Shown here in pieces: positions 14,592-22,317 of a stretch of 35,042 nt of DNA. Origin of the DNA: Clostridia bacterium (GTDB lineage Bacteria > Bacillota > Clostridia > Oscillospirales > CAG-272); NCBI GenBank assembly GCA_017411605.1, contig JAFQPR010000100.1:1-35042 (forward strand), given 5' to 3'. Numbering within the stretch: position 1 is the stretch's first letter; every line of letters starts with the position of its first letter. A program made the position numbers and the translations under genes. The notes under the pieces are model-generated. The model did not search any database and had not been told where the DNA came from. It was given only the letters and a program-made list of their open reading frames with translations.

Positions 14592-16295
14592 TTATTTTCT
14601 GTAAAAACTGTTTCCGCCGATAAACTCTCTGACGATGCTTGTGGGCGGGATTTCGTCATCCACGTCAGCCTCGTGAACGTAGTTTAGTATCTTTACAATT
14701 GCACGTACTTGGTCATAGCATTCGTCGGAGGCTTCTATGACTGTCAGGAGCGGGAAGATATGCTTTTTGAGGACCGCAAGCTCATAAAGTGTTGAGCTGT
14801 TGAAGATAACGTCTGCGTTTTCCTGATACGGGAATATCCACTTTTCCTCACCTCGTCTGACCGAGTCCCACATTGAAAGGGTCCTTTGCACCGAAGCGCC
14901 CCGAGTTTCAAAGTCACGTACAGTTCTGCGTAAGAGCCTCAAGTAGCTTGTCGGGATACGGTTGTGATAGTCGAGTGAAAGCGGTAGCAGGGGACTGACG
15001 TACATTTTGAATATGAGATTGGAAGGAAGCTCTTTTGGTAGAAGGATAGGATTCAATCCGTGTATACCTTCAACTATAATTACAGAGTTGTCCTTGAGAC
15101 GCAGCTTATGACCGAGATATATCCTTCGTCCAAGCTTGAAATCAAAGCTCGGGAGCTCGACCTCTTCGCCTCTGAGTAATTCCGAGAGCTGCTTACCGAA
15201 AAGCTCCGTGTCGATGGTGTTTATATGCTCAAGGTCAATTTTACCGTCGGGACCCGGGATTATTTTATCTCTGTCTATATAATAATCGTCAAGGCTTATG
15301 AGAATCGGGCTTTTTCCGTGCACTCTGAGCTGAGTTGCAAGTCGGTTTGCGGACGTTGTTTTTCCCGATGAGCTGGGGCCTGCCAGCATAACTGCCTTCG
15401 CGCCTCTTTCGCATATCATATCCGCTATTTTGGAAAATTTCTTCTCGTGGAGAGCCTCGTTGACTCTGATAAGCTCTCTTATTTTTCCGCTTTCAACAAG
15501 GCGGTTGAGGTCCGATACCGTTTCGCATTCCATAAGCTCGCACCAACGCTTGCTCTCGCTTGACATACTGAAGAAATTGGGACTGCCCACATAATCGGAG
15601 ACCCTGTCGGGGTCTTTCGCATCGGGGTAGATAAATATAAAGCCTTCGGGCGCGGATATTATATCCCAGGAGCGAAGAAAACCTGTTGACGGAGCCATTT
15701 CACCGTAGAAATAGTCAAGAAATCCGTTGTTTTCGTATACGTCGATGCGTTCCTTTTTTCTATACGAAAGAAGTTCTGCCTTGTCGGTCTGTCCTATACT
15801 TTTATAGTATTCAATAAGATCCTTAGTCTGCATTCTGCGCCTGTAGAGTGGAAAATTCTCATCCGTTATACGTTTTACTTCTTCTTCAAGCCGTTTGGCT
15901 GAAAAATCGGCAGCGCCCGTGACCTTGAAATAAAGTCCTTGGCCGATAGTGCAGTTCATACTGCCCTGCGCGTCGGGCCAAAGCCGCTTCAAGGCCAGAA
16001 AAATTATGAACTGCGCCGTTCTCGTGTATGCATCTCGTCCGATAGGGTCTGTGTATTTTATGAGATTGATTACACCGCCCGATGCCGCCATTGCTGTACG
16101 TATCGATTTTCTATCAGGTGTTTGATCTTTTTTACGCACGGGTATGTAGTTAAGCGTGAAAACTCTTCCTGCTATTTTTGCAACGATAGGATCGGTTGAA
16201 AGCCGTCCTTTTATGAGGTCGAGTCTTTTTGCAAGATCGAGTAAGGATTCCTCGGCTTCCGCTACTATTTTCTTTCCATCTATATAAAGTTCCAT
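14592..16295 (-). CDS. Nucleoside kinase with N-terminal TGS/ThrRS-like region
   Basis: The protein has 567 residues. Residues 1-60 look like a ubiquitin-fold TGS-type domain (MELYIDGKKIVAEAEES). Residues 60-280 resemble the second additional domain of threonyl-tRNA synthetase, but its metal-binding His-x3-His is not evident. The kinase part begins near 295 with MLAGPSSSGKTTSANRL (Walker A 306-314), then LISLDDYYIDRD, IDLEHINTIDTELF and VIIVEGIHGLNP, and ends SIVREFIGGN. The fusion is a known but uncharacterised Firmicute/Bacteroidetes architecture annotated as uridine kinase or nucleoside kinase. It starts after AAAAGGAGAGC, 26 bp behind the small membrane-protein gene, and so lies under the purine riboswitch. 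Confidence 0.85.
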   Translation of the reverse strand: MELYIDGKKIVAEAEESLLDLAKRLDLIKGRLSTDPIVAKIAGRVFTLNYIPVRKKDQTPDRKSIRTAMAASGGVINLIKYTDPIGRDAYTRTAQFIIFLALKRLWPDAQGSMNCTIGQGLYFKVTGAADFSAKRLEEEVKRITDENFPLYRRRMQTKDLIEYYKSIGQTDKAELLSYRKKERIDVYENNGFLDYFYGEMAPSTGFLRSWDIISAPEGFIFIYPDAKDPDRVSDYVGSPNFFSMSSESKRWCELMECETVSDLNRLVESGKIRELIRVNEALHEKKFSKIADMICERGAKAVMLAGPSSSGKTTSANRLATQLRVHGKSPILISLDDYYIDRDKIIPGPDGKIDLEHINTIDTELFGKQLSELLRGEEVELPSFDFKLGRRIYLGHKLRLKDNSVIIVEGIHGLNPILLPKELPSNLIFKMYVSPLLPLSLDYHNRIPTSYLRLLRRTVRDFETRGASVQRTLSMWDSVRRGEEKWIFPYQENADVIFNSSTLYELAVLKKHIFPLLTVIEASDECYDQVRAIVKILNYVHEADVDDEIPPTSIVREFIGGNSFYRK

Positions 16296-16321
16296 ATTGC
16301 TCTCCTTTTATCAGTCAGTAT

Positions 16322-16591
16322 TTATTCCACCTCTCCGATGGCGGAATTATTTATATTACGGTATATCTTTCTTATCTTGCTTCGGATAAGATGAAAAAGA
16401 TTTATAAATACAAGGCAAACGTTCATTAAGACTATCGGCCACGTTCCGTAAACAGCCGCATATATCGCGCTGATAACAGAGCCGCATATATTAAAGAAAC
16501 GGAGCTTGTTAACGTTCGTCATGGTCATTGAAAAAATAACTAAAAACGTTCCTGCGTATCCAAATAATTCAAAAGCGATTTTGGGATTCAA
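16322..16591 (-). CDS. Small three-helix membrane protein (YgjV/SemiSWEET-like), TTG start
   Basis: The protein has 89 residues and begins with TTG. A perfect AGGAGG (16599-16604) lies 7 nt upstream, and no in-frame ATG suits better. Hydrophobic segments lie near 8-26, 30-48 and 50-68, followed by a basic cytosolic tail (HLIRSKIRKIYRN). The pattern FGYAGTFLVIFSMTMTN plus a helix with LMN recalls small YgjV-type or SemiSWEET-type (PQ-loop) proteins. The family call is tentative. It is the first gene behind the purine riboswitch, so it is a candidate transporter of a purine-related compound. This is inference. Confidence 0.6.
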   Translation of the reverse strand: MNPKIAFELFGYAGTFLVIFSMTMTNVNKLRFFNICGSVISAIYAAVYGTWPIVLMNVCLVFINLFHLIRSKIRKIYRNINNSAIGEVE

Positions 16592-16681
16592 AAAAGCACC
16601 TCCTGTGTTTTTATTACAGTTTTATTAATTATATTACGTCACCGAGAAAATGTATACCGAAATATACGGTACCGTTCGGCA

Positions 16682-16723
16682 AAAAAATAAAAATGACTAC
16701 TCTTGATGATCATCAAGGTAGTC
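16682..16723 (-). terminator. Riboswitch expression-platform terminator
   Basis: On the minus strand GACUAC (16718-16723) pairs with GUAGUC (16695-16700) around an inner UUGAU/AUCAA stem with loop GAUC, then AUUUUUAUUUUUUU. The outer 5' arm is the aptamer's own J3/1 and P1 3' strand. Without those bases only a weak AU-rich 5-bp hairpin is left, so aptamer folding and termination exclude each other. Confidence 0.85.
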
Positions 16724-16775
16724 AACCATTATCGGTGGTCAGTAGAAACGCCTGCCCCTATCGCAGGCTTATACC
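16717..16775 (-). ncRNA. Purine riboswitch aptamer (guanine-type core)
   Basis: Read on the minus strand, all conserved parts of the purine aptamer are present. P1 is GGUA/UACC, and J1/2 is UAA. P2 is GCCUGC/GCAGGC with loop GAUAGGG. J2/3 is GUUUCUAC. P3 is UGACCA/UGGUUG with loop CCGAUAA, and J3/1 is AC, followed by UACC. The loops keep the GG and CC that form the kissing pairs. The base equivalent to position 74 is C, which in this class reads guanine or hypoxanthine. P1 is only 4 bp. A strong promoter lies upstream and a terminator overlaps the 3' end. Confidence 0.92.
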
Positions 16776-16793
16776 AAGCATTAAAGCACTGTT

Positions 16794-16864
16794 AATCCGA
16801 AGCAGCTTAAATGATTTTGCAAAAAAATAAAGGCGCAAGTGCATATTTAAAGCAGCTTTGGATT
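16794..16864 (-). ncRNA. 5'-terminal leader hairpin before the riboswitch
   Basis: The leader RNA starts with AAUCC, which pairs with GGAUU about 65 nt later. Between them AAGC/GCUU, GC/GC, UUAAAU/AUUUAA and UGCA/UGCA also pair, about 21 bp with small mismatches and a 19-nt U-rich loop. The predicted transcription start falls at or next to the first stem base. It could protect the 5' end or be a second regulatory element; it matches no family I recognise. Confidence 0.6.
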
Positions 16865-16867
16865 GTT

Positions 16868-16896
16868 AGTATATCACATATTGCACCAATTGTCAA
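16868..16896 (-). promoter_or_regulatory. Promoter of the riboswitch transcript
   Basis: On the minus strand TTGACA (16891-16896) and TATACT (16868-16873) are 17 bp apart, with a TG extension (TGATATACT). Confidence 0.92.
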
Positions 16897-16942
16897 GTGA
16901 TTTTTTAAAATATTTGTTCAAGATGGCTATATCGGAATGCGA

Positions 16943-16983
16943 TAATAAAATAATCCCCGAACGATGCTTATGACCGCTCGGGG
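16943..16983 (-). terminator. Terminator of the cysteine desulfidase gene
   Basis: On the minus strand CCCCGAGCG pairs with CGTTCGGGG (16955-16983), one G-U pair included, followed by ATTATTTTATT. Of the 16592-16991 gap, the rest is the riboswitch leader. Confidence 0.8.
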
Positions 16984-16991
16984 TATTATAA

Positions 16992-18275
16992 CTATTTACA
17001 TTCGGTATTCATCATTATATTTAAAATCTCTCGGTCTGTATCCTTCATACCGTCCCTTGCGAGGCGGCAGACGTTTTCAATGGTGTTTTCAACGCCTTTT
17101 TTAACGATACCGTCTCCTCCGAAGAACTGATTTCCCGAGCGAAAAAGATTAAAGCCGAGAATTCCGTTTTCAACCGCTGTTGCAATTTTTGCAGCGCAGC
17201 TCGCTTTAGCTCCGTCGCAGATAAGTCCCGAGTCAATAGCAAGGGCGTTGACTAGGGTATGCGCGACCTCGCGGAATCCTCCGCCGTGAAGGTATGCGAT
17301 TCCCGCGCCCGCTGAAGCGCCGGCGGCTACAGCTCCGCAGTATGCGGAAAGCGTGCCTATACCGTGCTTGATATGTAGAGTCAGAAGGTTAGATAACGCT
17401 AAGGCTCTGTAGAGCTTCTCCTCGGGAAGCTTCATATCTTCCCAGTATATGTACACGGGAATAGATGCGGTCATACCTTGGTTACCGCTGCCCGAGTTGA
17501 TTATAACGGGGAGCTCGCAGCCGTTCATTCTCGCATCACTGCCTGCTGCAGCATAAGCCTTTGCCTTGACGCTTATATCGTTTGCGTACGAGGATAGATA
17601 TACCTTACCGATATTGGCGCCCCAATTGCCCGAAAGTCCCTCTCTTGCTATTGCCATATTGTACTCTATTTGCCTTGCAAGAGCGGGTTTTACGTCATCA
17701 ATATTGCACTCCTCGGCAAACTTCACAATTTCCTCAACGGAAAGACCTTCCTTCTTTTTTTCCTTTGGAGGATCTATTTTGCCTTCGAATATAACGTTTC
17801 CGTTTTTCTTTATAAGAACGATATTTGTATGCTTAGAGGCTATTCGTACGAATGAGCTTTCATCTTTATTGTAAAGTGAAAGGCAGATATCAAACGCAAG
17901 CTCTGAGTCGGACATAGTAAGCAGGACGGGAAGAGTTTCTGATACTTCTTTCATTCTTTTTATATCGCCCTCTGTAACACCCGATAGAACCTCAAGCGAT
18001 GCGTCCGCATTTCCCCCTACGAGTCCTGCGATTACAGCAGCCTCAATACCTCTCATTCCATCGGTGTGAGGAACAACAACGCTCTTTGCATTTTTTATGA
18101 TATTTCCGCTGACCTCTATTTCGCACCTGTCGGGAAATGCGCCGAGAACAGCCTTTGCTTTTGCCGCAGCGTATGCTATCGCGATAGGCTCGGTGCAGCC
18201 CATAGCGGGCACAAGCTCCTCCTCAAGAACCTTGCAGAAATATTCATATTTTTCGTTTGTAAGACAACACGCCAT
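16992..18275 (-). CDS. L-cysteine desulfidase / UPF0597 (YhaM-CyuA) family protein
   Basis: The protein has 427 residues. Related enzymes (archaeal CdsB, enterobacterial CyuA) use an oxygen-sensitive [4Fe-4S] cluster to split L-cysteine into pyruvate, ammonia and sulfide. They share the fold of iron-sulfur serine dehydratase alpha chains. Markers: VPAMGCTEPIAIAYA near residues 22-36 (key Cys in GCTEP), NSGSGNQGMTASIPVY near 260, and LICDGAKASCAAKI near 345 with two more Cys. It starts after AAGGAAAC and is led by a consensus promoter; its own terminator lies downstream. Serine or another beta-substituted amino acid remains possible as substrate. Confidence 0.85.
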   Translation of the reverse strand: MACCLTNEKYEYFCKVLEEELVPAMGCTEPIAIAYAAAKAKAVLGAFPDRCEIEVSGNIIKNAKSVVVPHTDGMRGIEAAVIAGLVGGNADASLEVLSGVTEGDIKRMKEVSETLPVLLTMSDSELAFDICLSLYNKDESSFVRIASKHTNIVLIKKNGNVIFEGKIDPPKEKKKEGLSVEEIVKFAEECNIDDVKPALARQIEYNMAIAREGLSGNWGANIGKVYLSSYANDISVKAKAYAAAGSDARMNGCELPVIINSGSGNQGMTASIPVYIYWEDMKLPEEKLYRALALSNLLTLHIKHGIGTLSAYCGAVAAGASAGAGIAYLHGGGFREVAHTLVNALAIDSGLICDGAKASCAAKIATAVENGILGFNLFRSGNQFFGGDGIVKKGVENTIENVCRLARDGMKDTDREILNIMMNTECK

Positions 18276-18327
18276 AGTGTATGTTTCCTTGCTTTAACTT
18301 CTTTCGGCAGCGGTAACTGCCAAGTTT

Positions 18328-18356
18328 ATTATATAATAGATGTTGATTTTTGTCAA
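18328..18356 (-). promoter_or_regulatory. Promoter of the cysteine desulfidase gene
   Basis: On the minus strand TTGACA (18351-18356) and TATAAT (18328-18333) are 17 bp apart, a full consensus. The leader has a GGCAG/CTGCC hairpin flanked by AACTT/AAGTT (about 18298-18328). Confidence 0.92.
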
Positions 18357-18386
18357 TATAACGCCGAATTATAAAAGCTTGTCTAG

Positions 18387-19796
18387 TTATGTTATATCCG
18401 CTGATTCAGTTTTTGTAACTATAGTTTTTAGCCAGGTTTTCCGTTTCAGCAGTATTGAGCCGAATATCATTTTGAAGATATCGACGCCTTGTCCTATAGC
18501 GAAAAGCACATATATACTGACGTCCGTGAGATAAGCAAATATAGCGCAGGCAGGCACTACCACCGTCCACATATAAAAGCTGTCAAAGAGAATGGTTACC
18601 ATAACCTTTCCACCCGAGCGAAGCGTAAAGTAAGCAGCGTTTGCAAATGCGCAGAATGGCATAGTCAATGCCGAAACTACCATCATATACGACGCAAGCG
18701 AGCGTACCTCGTCCGTAGTGTTGTAGAAGCTCGGGAAGAAGATTGAAGAGAGGGAAAGCAGCGCGCATACTCCGACACCGCACATTATCGAGAAGCCGAT
18801 AAGCTTCTTATCGGTATCTTCAGCCTCATCCAGCCTACCCGCGCCAAGAAGCGAGCCTATAATTATTGCAATGCCGCTTCCAAGCGATATATATACGACG
18901 CTGAAGAGGTTGAATATCGTCGAAGAGATATTTTGCGCAGCAACTACGTCGAGCCCCCTTGTCGAGTAGCATTGATTACGCATAGTCATAGCTATCGCCC
19001 AGAAAAATTCGTTAAGCATAAGGGGAATACCCTTGACTGTTATCGTTGCAAAGAGTCCCGCGGGGATTCTGAATGATCGGTAGGCTCCCGTAAGATACGG
19101 GAACTTGTCCTTTTTTATATGAGCGTAAGCAACTAATACGATAAGCTCTGCAAATCGTGAGATGACCGTTGCAAGTGCGGCTCCGCGCACCCCCATTGCG
19201 GGAGCGCCGAGATAACCGAATATCAAAATGAGGTTAAGAACGAAGTTTGTTACGACGGCAACTATTCCCGCAAGCATAGGCATTACCGTCTCGCCTGTTT
19301 CTCTCATAGTCGATGCATATACCTGAGATATAGCATACGGAATAAGGCCAAAAAGCATAACGTTAAGATATTTATGTCCTAACTCGCGTGTGAGCTCGAG
19401 ATTGCCGACGTTTCCCGCATCGTGCAAAAACAGACTGATAAGCCCGTCACTGAATAATATAAATACCGCAACACCGATGATTCCCGCAAGCAGATTGATG
19501 AGGAATTTGAAGCGGAACGTATGGCGTACGCCCTCATTATCCTTAAGACCGTAATATTGAGCCGTGAATATTCCCGCTGCGGATATTGCGCCGAAAATCA
19601 GGAGATTGAAAATAAATATAAATTGATTGACGATAGAAACGCCGGACATAGCCTCGGTTCCAAGCCTGCCGACCATAACGTTATCGAGCAGATTGACGAG
19701 GTTAGTGATGCCGTTCTGTATCATTATCGGAACGGTTACTGTCAATACCTTTTTATAAAAGGCTCTGTCGCCTATGTACTGTTTAATTGAAATCAT
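18387..19796 (-). CDS. MATE-family efflux transporter
   Basis: The protein has 469 residues with about twelve membrane helices in two related halves, the MATE layout. It probably exports cationic drugs or metabolites using Na+ or H+. Family features: VPIMIQNGITNLVNLLDNVMVG in the first helix (shown here across two short motifs, VPIMIQNG and LLDNVMVGRLG), AAGIFTAQYYG, and VPLMLNEFFWA-type text opening the second half (KGIPLMLNEFFW). The gene is 57 bp downstream of the CofE-like gene, but a hairpin lies between them. The ribosome binding site is weak (ACAGGATATA). The substrate is unknown. Confidence 0.9.
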   Translation of the reverse strand: MISIKQYIGDRAFYKKVLTVTVPIMIQNGITNLVNLLDNVMVGRLGTEAMSGVSIVNQFIFIFNLLIFGAISAAGIFTAQYYGLKDNEGVRHTFRFKFLINLLAGIIGVAVFILFSDGLISLFLHDAGNVGNLELTRELGHKYLNVMLFGLIPYAISQVYASTMRETGETVMPMLAGIVAVVTNFVLNLILIFGYLGAPAMGVRGAALATVISRFAELIVLVAYAHIKKDKFPYLTGAYRSFRIPAGLFATITVKGIPLMLNEFFWAIAMTMRNQCYSTRGLDVVAAQNISSTIFNLFSVVYISLGSGIAIIIGSLLGAGRLDEAEDTDKKLIGFSIMCGVGVCALLSLSSIFFPSFYNTTDEVRSLASYMMVVSALTMPFCAFANAAYFTLRSGGKVMVTILFDSFYMWTVVVPACAIFAYLTDVSIYVLFAIGQGVDIFKMIFGSILLKRKTWLKTIVTKTESADIT

Positions 19797-19806
19797 TATA
19801 TCCTGT

Positions 19807-19839
19807 TAAAAGGGCTCACCGTTAATCGAACAGCGAGCC
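19807..19839 (-). terminator. Hairpin between the CofE-like and MATE genes
   Basis: Read on the minus strand, GGCTCGCTGTT and AACGGTGAGCC pair over 11 bp including two G-U pairs (loop CGATT), followed by CTTTTAAC. The same stem has two mismatches if read on the plus strand, so the structure is kept for minus-strand RNA. The T run is short; a partial terminator or attenuator before the MATE gene is likely. Confidence 0.65.
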
Positions 19840-19853
19840 TCTTTGTTTTTTTA

Positions 19854-21053
19854 TCAGTTAGTGTAGTTATCGAAATATCCCTGAACGAGAACAACGGGAG
19901 TACCTTTATCTCCGGAGCCCGAAGTAAGGTCGCATAGCGAGCCGATAAGGTCGGTAAGCTGTCTCGGAGTAGTACCCTGAGATGCCATATTACCAACGAG
20001 ATTGCTGTCCTTTTCCTTAATGCTCTTTGAAATAGCAGCGCGAAGCTCATCTCCCGAAAGATCTTTGTAATCGTTATCTGCAAGATACTTGAGCTTAAGC
20101 TCGTTAGGCGTTCCTACAAGACCGTCGGTGAATGCGGGGGATACGACCGGGTCTGCAAGCTCCCATATTTTACCCTGGGGATCCTTAAAGGCTCCGTCAC
20201 CGTAAACCATTACCTCAACCTTTTTGCCGGTCGCGTCGAATATTCTTTTCTGAATATCGTAAACGAGATCGGTGCATTCGTGGGGGAAGAGCTTGATTTT
20301 ATCCTCGGTGGATTTGTTCGAGCCGAGAAGACCGTATTTTTTGTTATATCCGGAGCCGTTTATCGATTCGGTCATTATATCGTCAATGCCGAGAACAACG
20401 TCAGCTCCTGCCGCCTTGAGTATGCGCTTTGTGCGTGCGCGGCTGTGTATATCGCAGGTAAGCACCTTGTCAGTGTAGTTAAGAATAGTTTGAGCTCTGT
20501 TAGCAAAGATTATCTCTACATCAGCCCCTGCTTCGCGGATAATATTGCCGTAATATTCAACATAGTCAACACCGGTGAACTCATGCTTGTTTTCACCGAA
20601 GAGCTCACGGTATTTTTCAAGAGAAAGAACGTCACTGTAAGGATTTATGCCTGCGGCATCTATTTTATCAAGGCTTACGAGCTCGTTACCAACCTCGTCG
20701 GAAGGATAGGAAAGCATCAAAACAATTTTTTTAGCTCCCATAGCGATACCCTTAAGGCATATAGCAAAACGGTTGCGCGAGAGAATAGGGAAGATAACTC
20801 CTATTGTTTCGCCGCCAAGCTTGTTTTTAACATCTGTTGCAATATCGTTTACGGAAGCGTAGTTTCCTTGTGCTCTTGCAACTATTGATTCGGTGAGTGA
20901 TATAACGTCCTTATCACGTAAAGAAAAGCCCTCGCACTCTGCAGCCTTAAGCACGCTTTCGGTTACTATTGTTGCAAGGTCATCGCCTTCGCGGATGATG
21001 GGACAACGGATACCTCTTGATACCGTTCCGACTCTGCGTTCTTTTGTTTCCAT
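19854..21053 (-). CDS. CofE-like protein (coenzyme F420-0:L-glutamate ligase fold)
   Basis: The protein has 399 residues. CofE enzymes add glutamate to F420-0 with GTP. The N-terminal pattern (GTVSRGIRCPIIREGDDLA, DVISLTESIVARAQGN), VYGDGAFKDP near residue 290 and SGSGDKGTPVVLVQGY at the end match the long CofE-like form found in many fermentative gut bacteria. I see no other F420 genes here, and such bacteria usually do not make F420, so another gamma-glutamyl or amide ligation is more probable. It starts after GAAAGGAAATC and has a good promoter with a structured leader. Confidence 0.75.
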   Translation of the reverse strand: METKERRVGTVSRGIRCPIIREGDDLATIVTESVLKAAECEGFSLRDKDVISLTESIVARAQGNYASVNDIATDVKNKLGGETIGVIFPILSRNRFAICLKGIAMGAKKIVLMLSYPSDEVGNELVSLDKIDAAGINPYSDVLSLEKYRELFGENKHEFTGVDYVEYYGNIIREAGADVEIIFANRAQTILNYTDKVLTCDIHSRARTKRILKAAGADVVLGIDDIMTESINGSGYNKKYGLLGSNKSTEDKIKLFPHECTDLVYDIQKRIFDATGKKVEVMVYGDGAFKDPQGKIWELADPVVSPAFTDGLVGTPNELKLKYLADNDYKDLSGDELRAAISKSIKEKDSNLVGNMASQGTTPRQLTDLIGSLCDLTSGSGDKGTPVVLVQGYFDNYTN

Positions 21054-21072
21054 CTTGATTTCCTTTCATATA

Positions 21073-21110
21073 CCGCACAAACTATATGTGGAAGCTTGTT
21101 TGGATTGCGG
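21073..21110 (-). promoter_or_regulatory. Leader hairpin of the CofE-like gene
   Basis: In the minus-strand leader CCGCA pairs with TGCGG and AAAC with GTTT around a 15-nt loop. It ends about 10 nt before the AAAGGAAA ribosome binding site. No known riboswitch family was recognised. Confidence 0.4.
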
Positions 21111-21141
21111 CGGACTAGTGACCACCATTTTTTGACATATC

Positions 21142-21170
21142 ATTATATCACATAAATTGTCCAATTGCAA
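21142..21170 (-). promoter_or_regulatory. Promoter of the CofE-like gene
   Basis: On the minus strand TTGCAA (21165-21170) and TGTGATATAAT (hexamer 21142-21147) have 17-bp spacing and a TG-extended -10. Confidence 0.8.
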
Positions 21171-21253
21171 TAGATGATATGCAAAAAATATAAAATAAAG
21201 AAAAAAATTCAAAGATAAAATCAAAGAGTAGGCATCTTTCAATACGAAAGTCA

Positions 21254-22288
21254 TTATTGCCATTCGTCACGGAAAAATCCGCGTGAATTGGCAACGTTAC
21301 CGTCCTCATCGTAAACGGATATGCGGAAATACTTCGCGTCCTTATGGAGAGGGAAGTCGAATGAGGTTACGCACTCTCCTTTAGGTAAGCGTACGTGCTT
21401 CGGGGCTTTTGAGCCAAAGTACATAAAGAATTTTGACACGGGAGAGCATTCAACGTGTACTGTGACAGTACCTTCGGAGTCCTCGGTAAGACTTATTTCG
21501 TTAATGCGCGGGCCGCTTGACGCATAAAAATTCTTTTCCTCAAGCGCGTTGATAACGGATGAATATTCAAGCTTATCGGCAAGTATCATAGTGTAAAACA
21601 TAAAACTGTCGATGTACGGGCTGTCAAGTGGCTTTGAGTTGTGGTTATCGTCACCCGCATGGCAGCCAAGTCTTATTCCGTGCTGAAGCATTTTATCGTA
21701 GAGCATCTCTGCGTTTTCAAGATTGTTTGCCAAATATGATCCGGTGTTATAAAGCTCAAGTGTTAAAAGATTTTTGTACGAGAGTATACGTTCTTCGCTA
21801 TCCATTGACCAATAGGGGTGATTATAGGATACAAGATAACCGTTTTTGATAGCGGTGTCAATAAACTCGTTGATATATTCAACGGTAAATTCACGCGTGC
21901 GCTCGTCACCTGCTCGGCAAAGCTCGCCGTGTTTATCCGCGGGAATATACTTGGTATAACCCTTGTTGTAGCAGATAAGAGTTTCGTTCTTTGGGGCTTT
22001 AGCAAAAAGGTTTAAATGCACCTCCGGAGCAAAAGCGTTATAGTTGCCGTTCTTATCGGGACGGATATATGCTTCGTAGCCCGTGAGAAGAAGGAAGTCG
22101 CTCTCGGAAAGCTCGGTATGACTCTTCGGCACACAGTGGTCTGTTATAGCGAGAATATCGTAGCCTTTTTCTTTATATATCCTTTTCAGTTCCTCGGGAG
22201 CAAGCTTTCCGTCAGAATATGTACTGTGGCAGTGCATATTTGCTTTATACTGATTCTTTGATGCGGATAAAAGTATTTTTTTGCTCAT
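21254..22288 (-). CDS. PHP-domain metal-dependent phosphoesterase family protein
   Basis: The protein has 344 residues. The N-terminal HCHSTYSDGKLAPEEL (H-x-H metal pair), LAITDHCV (Asp-His), HPYWSMDSE and CHAGDDNHN motifs place it in the PHP superfamily, metal-dependent hydrolases of phosphoesters. The last 90 residues (SVINALEEKNFYASSGPRI onward, then beta strands) are like the C-terminal module seen in PHP proteins near sugar genes. No signal peptide is visible. It starts after AAAGGAGC, 29 bp behind the L-fucose isomerase gene, so it is the second gene of that operon. The substrate is likely a phosphorylated sugar or nucleotide, but this is open. Confidence 0.82.
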   Translation of the reverse strand: MSKKILLSASKNQYKANMHCHSTYSDGKLAPEELKRIYKEKGYDILAITDHCVPKSHTELSESDFLLLTGYEAYIRPDKNGNYNAFAPEVHLNLFAKAPKNETLICYNKGYTKYIPADKHGELCRAGDERTREFTVEYINEFIDTAIKNGYLVSYNHPYWSMDSEERILSYKNLLTLELYNTGSYLANNLENAEMLYDKMLQHGIRLGCHAGDDNHNSKPLDSPYIDSFMFYTMILADKLEYSSVINALEEKNFYASSGPRINEISLTEDSEGTVTVHVECSPVSKFFMYFGSKAPKHVRLPKGECVTSFDFPLHKDAKYFRISVYDEDGNVANSRGFFRDEWQ

Positions 22289-22317
22289 TTATGATGCTCC
22301 TTTCTGTGATAACCGAG

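Noticed and set aside
16682-16864. Leader RNA as 6S RNA, SRP RNA or a tracrRNA
   Set aside because: The downstream half matches the purine aptamer base by base, and it leads directly to a gene with a good ribosome binding site; no cas genes are nearby.
20280-20888. 202-codon plus-strand frame inside the CofE-like gene
   Set aside because: It is antisense to a clearly conserved protein and has no recognisable domain or ribosome binding site.
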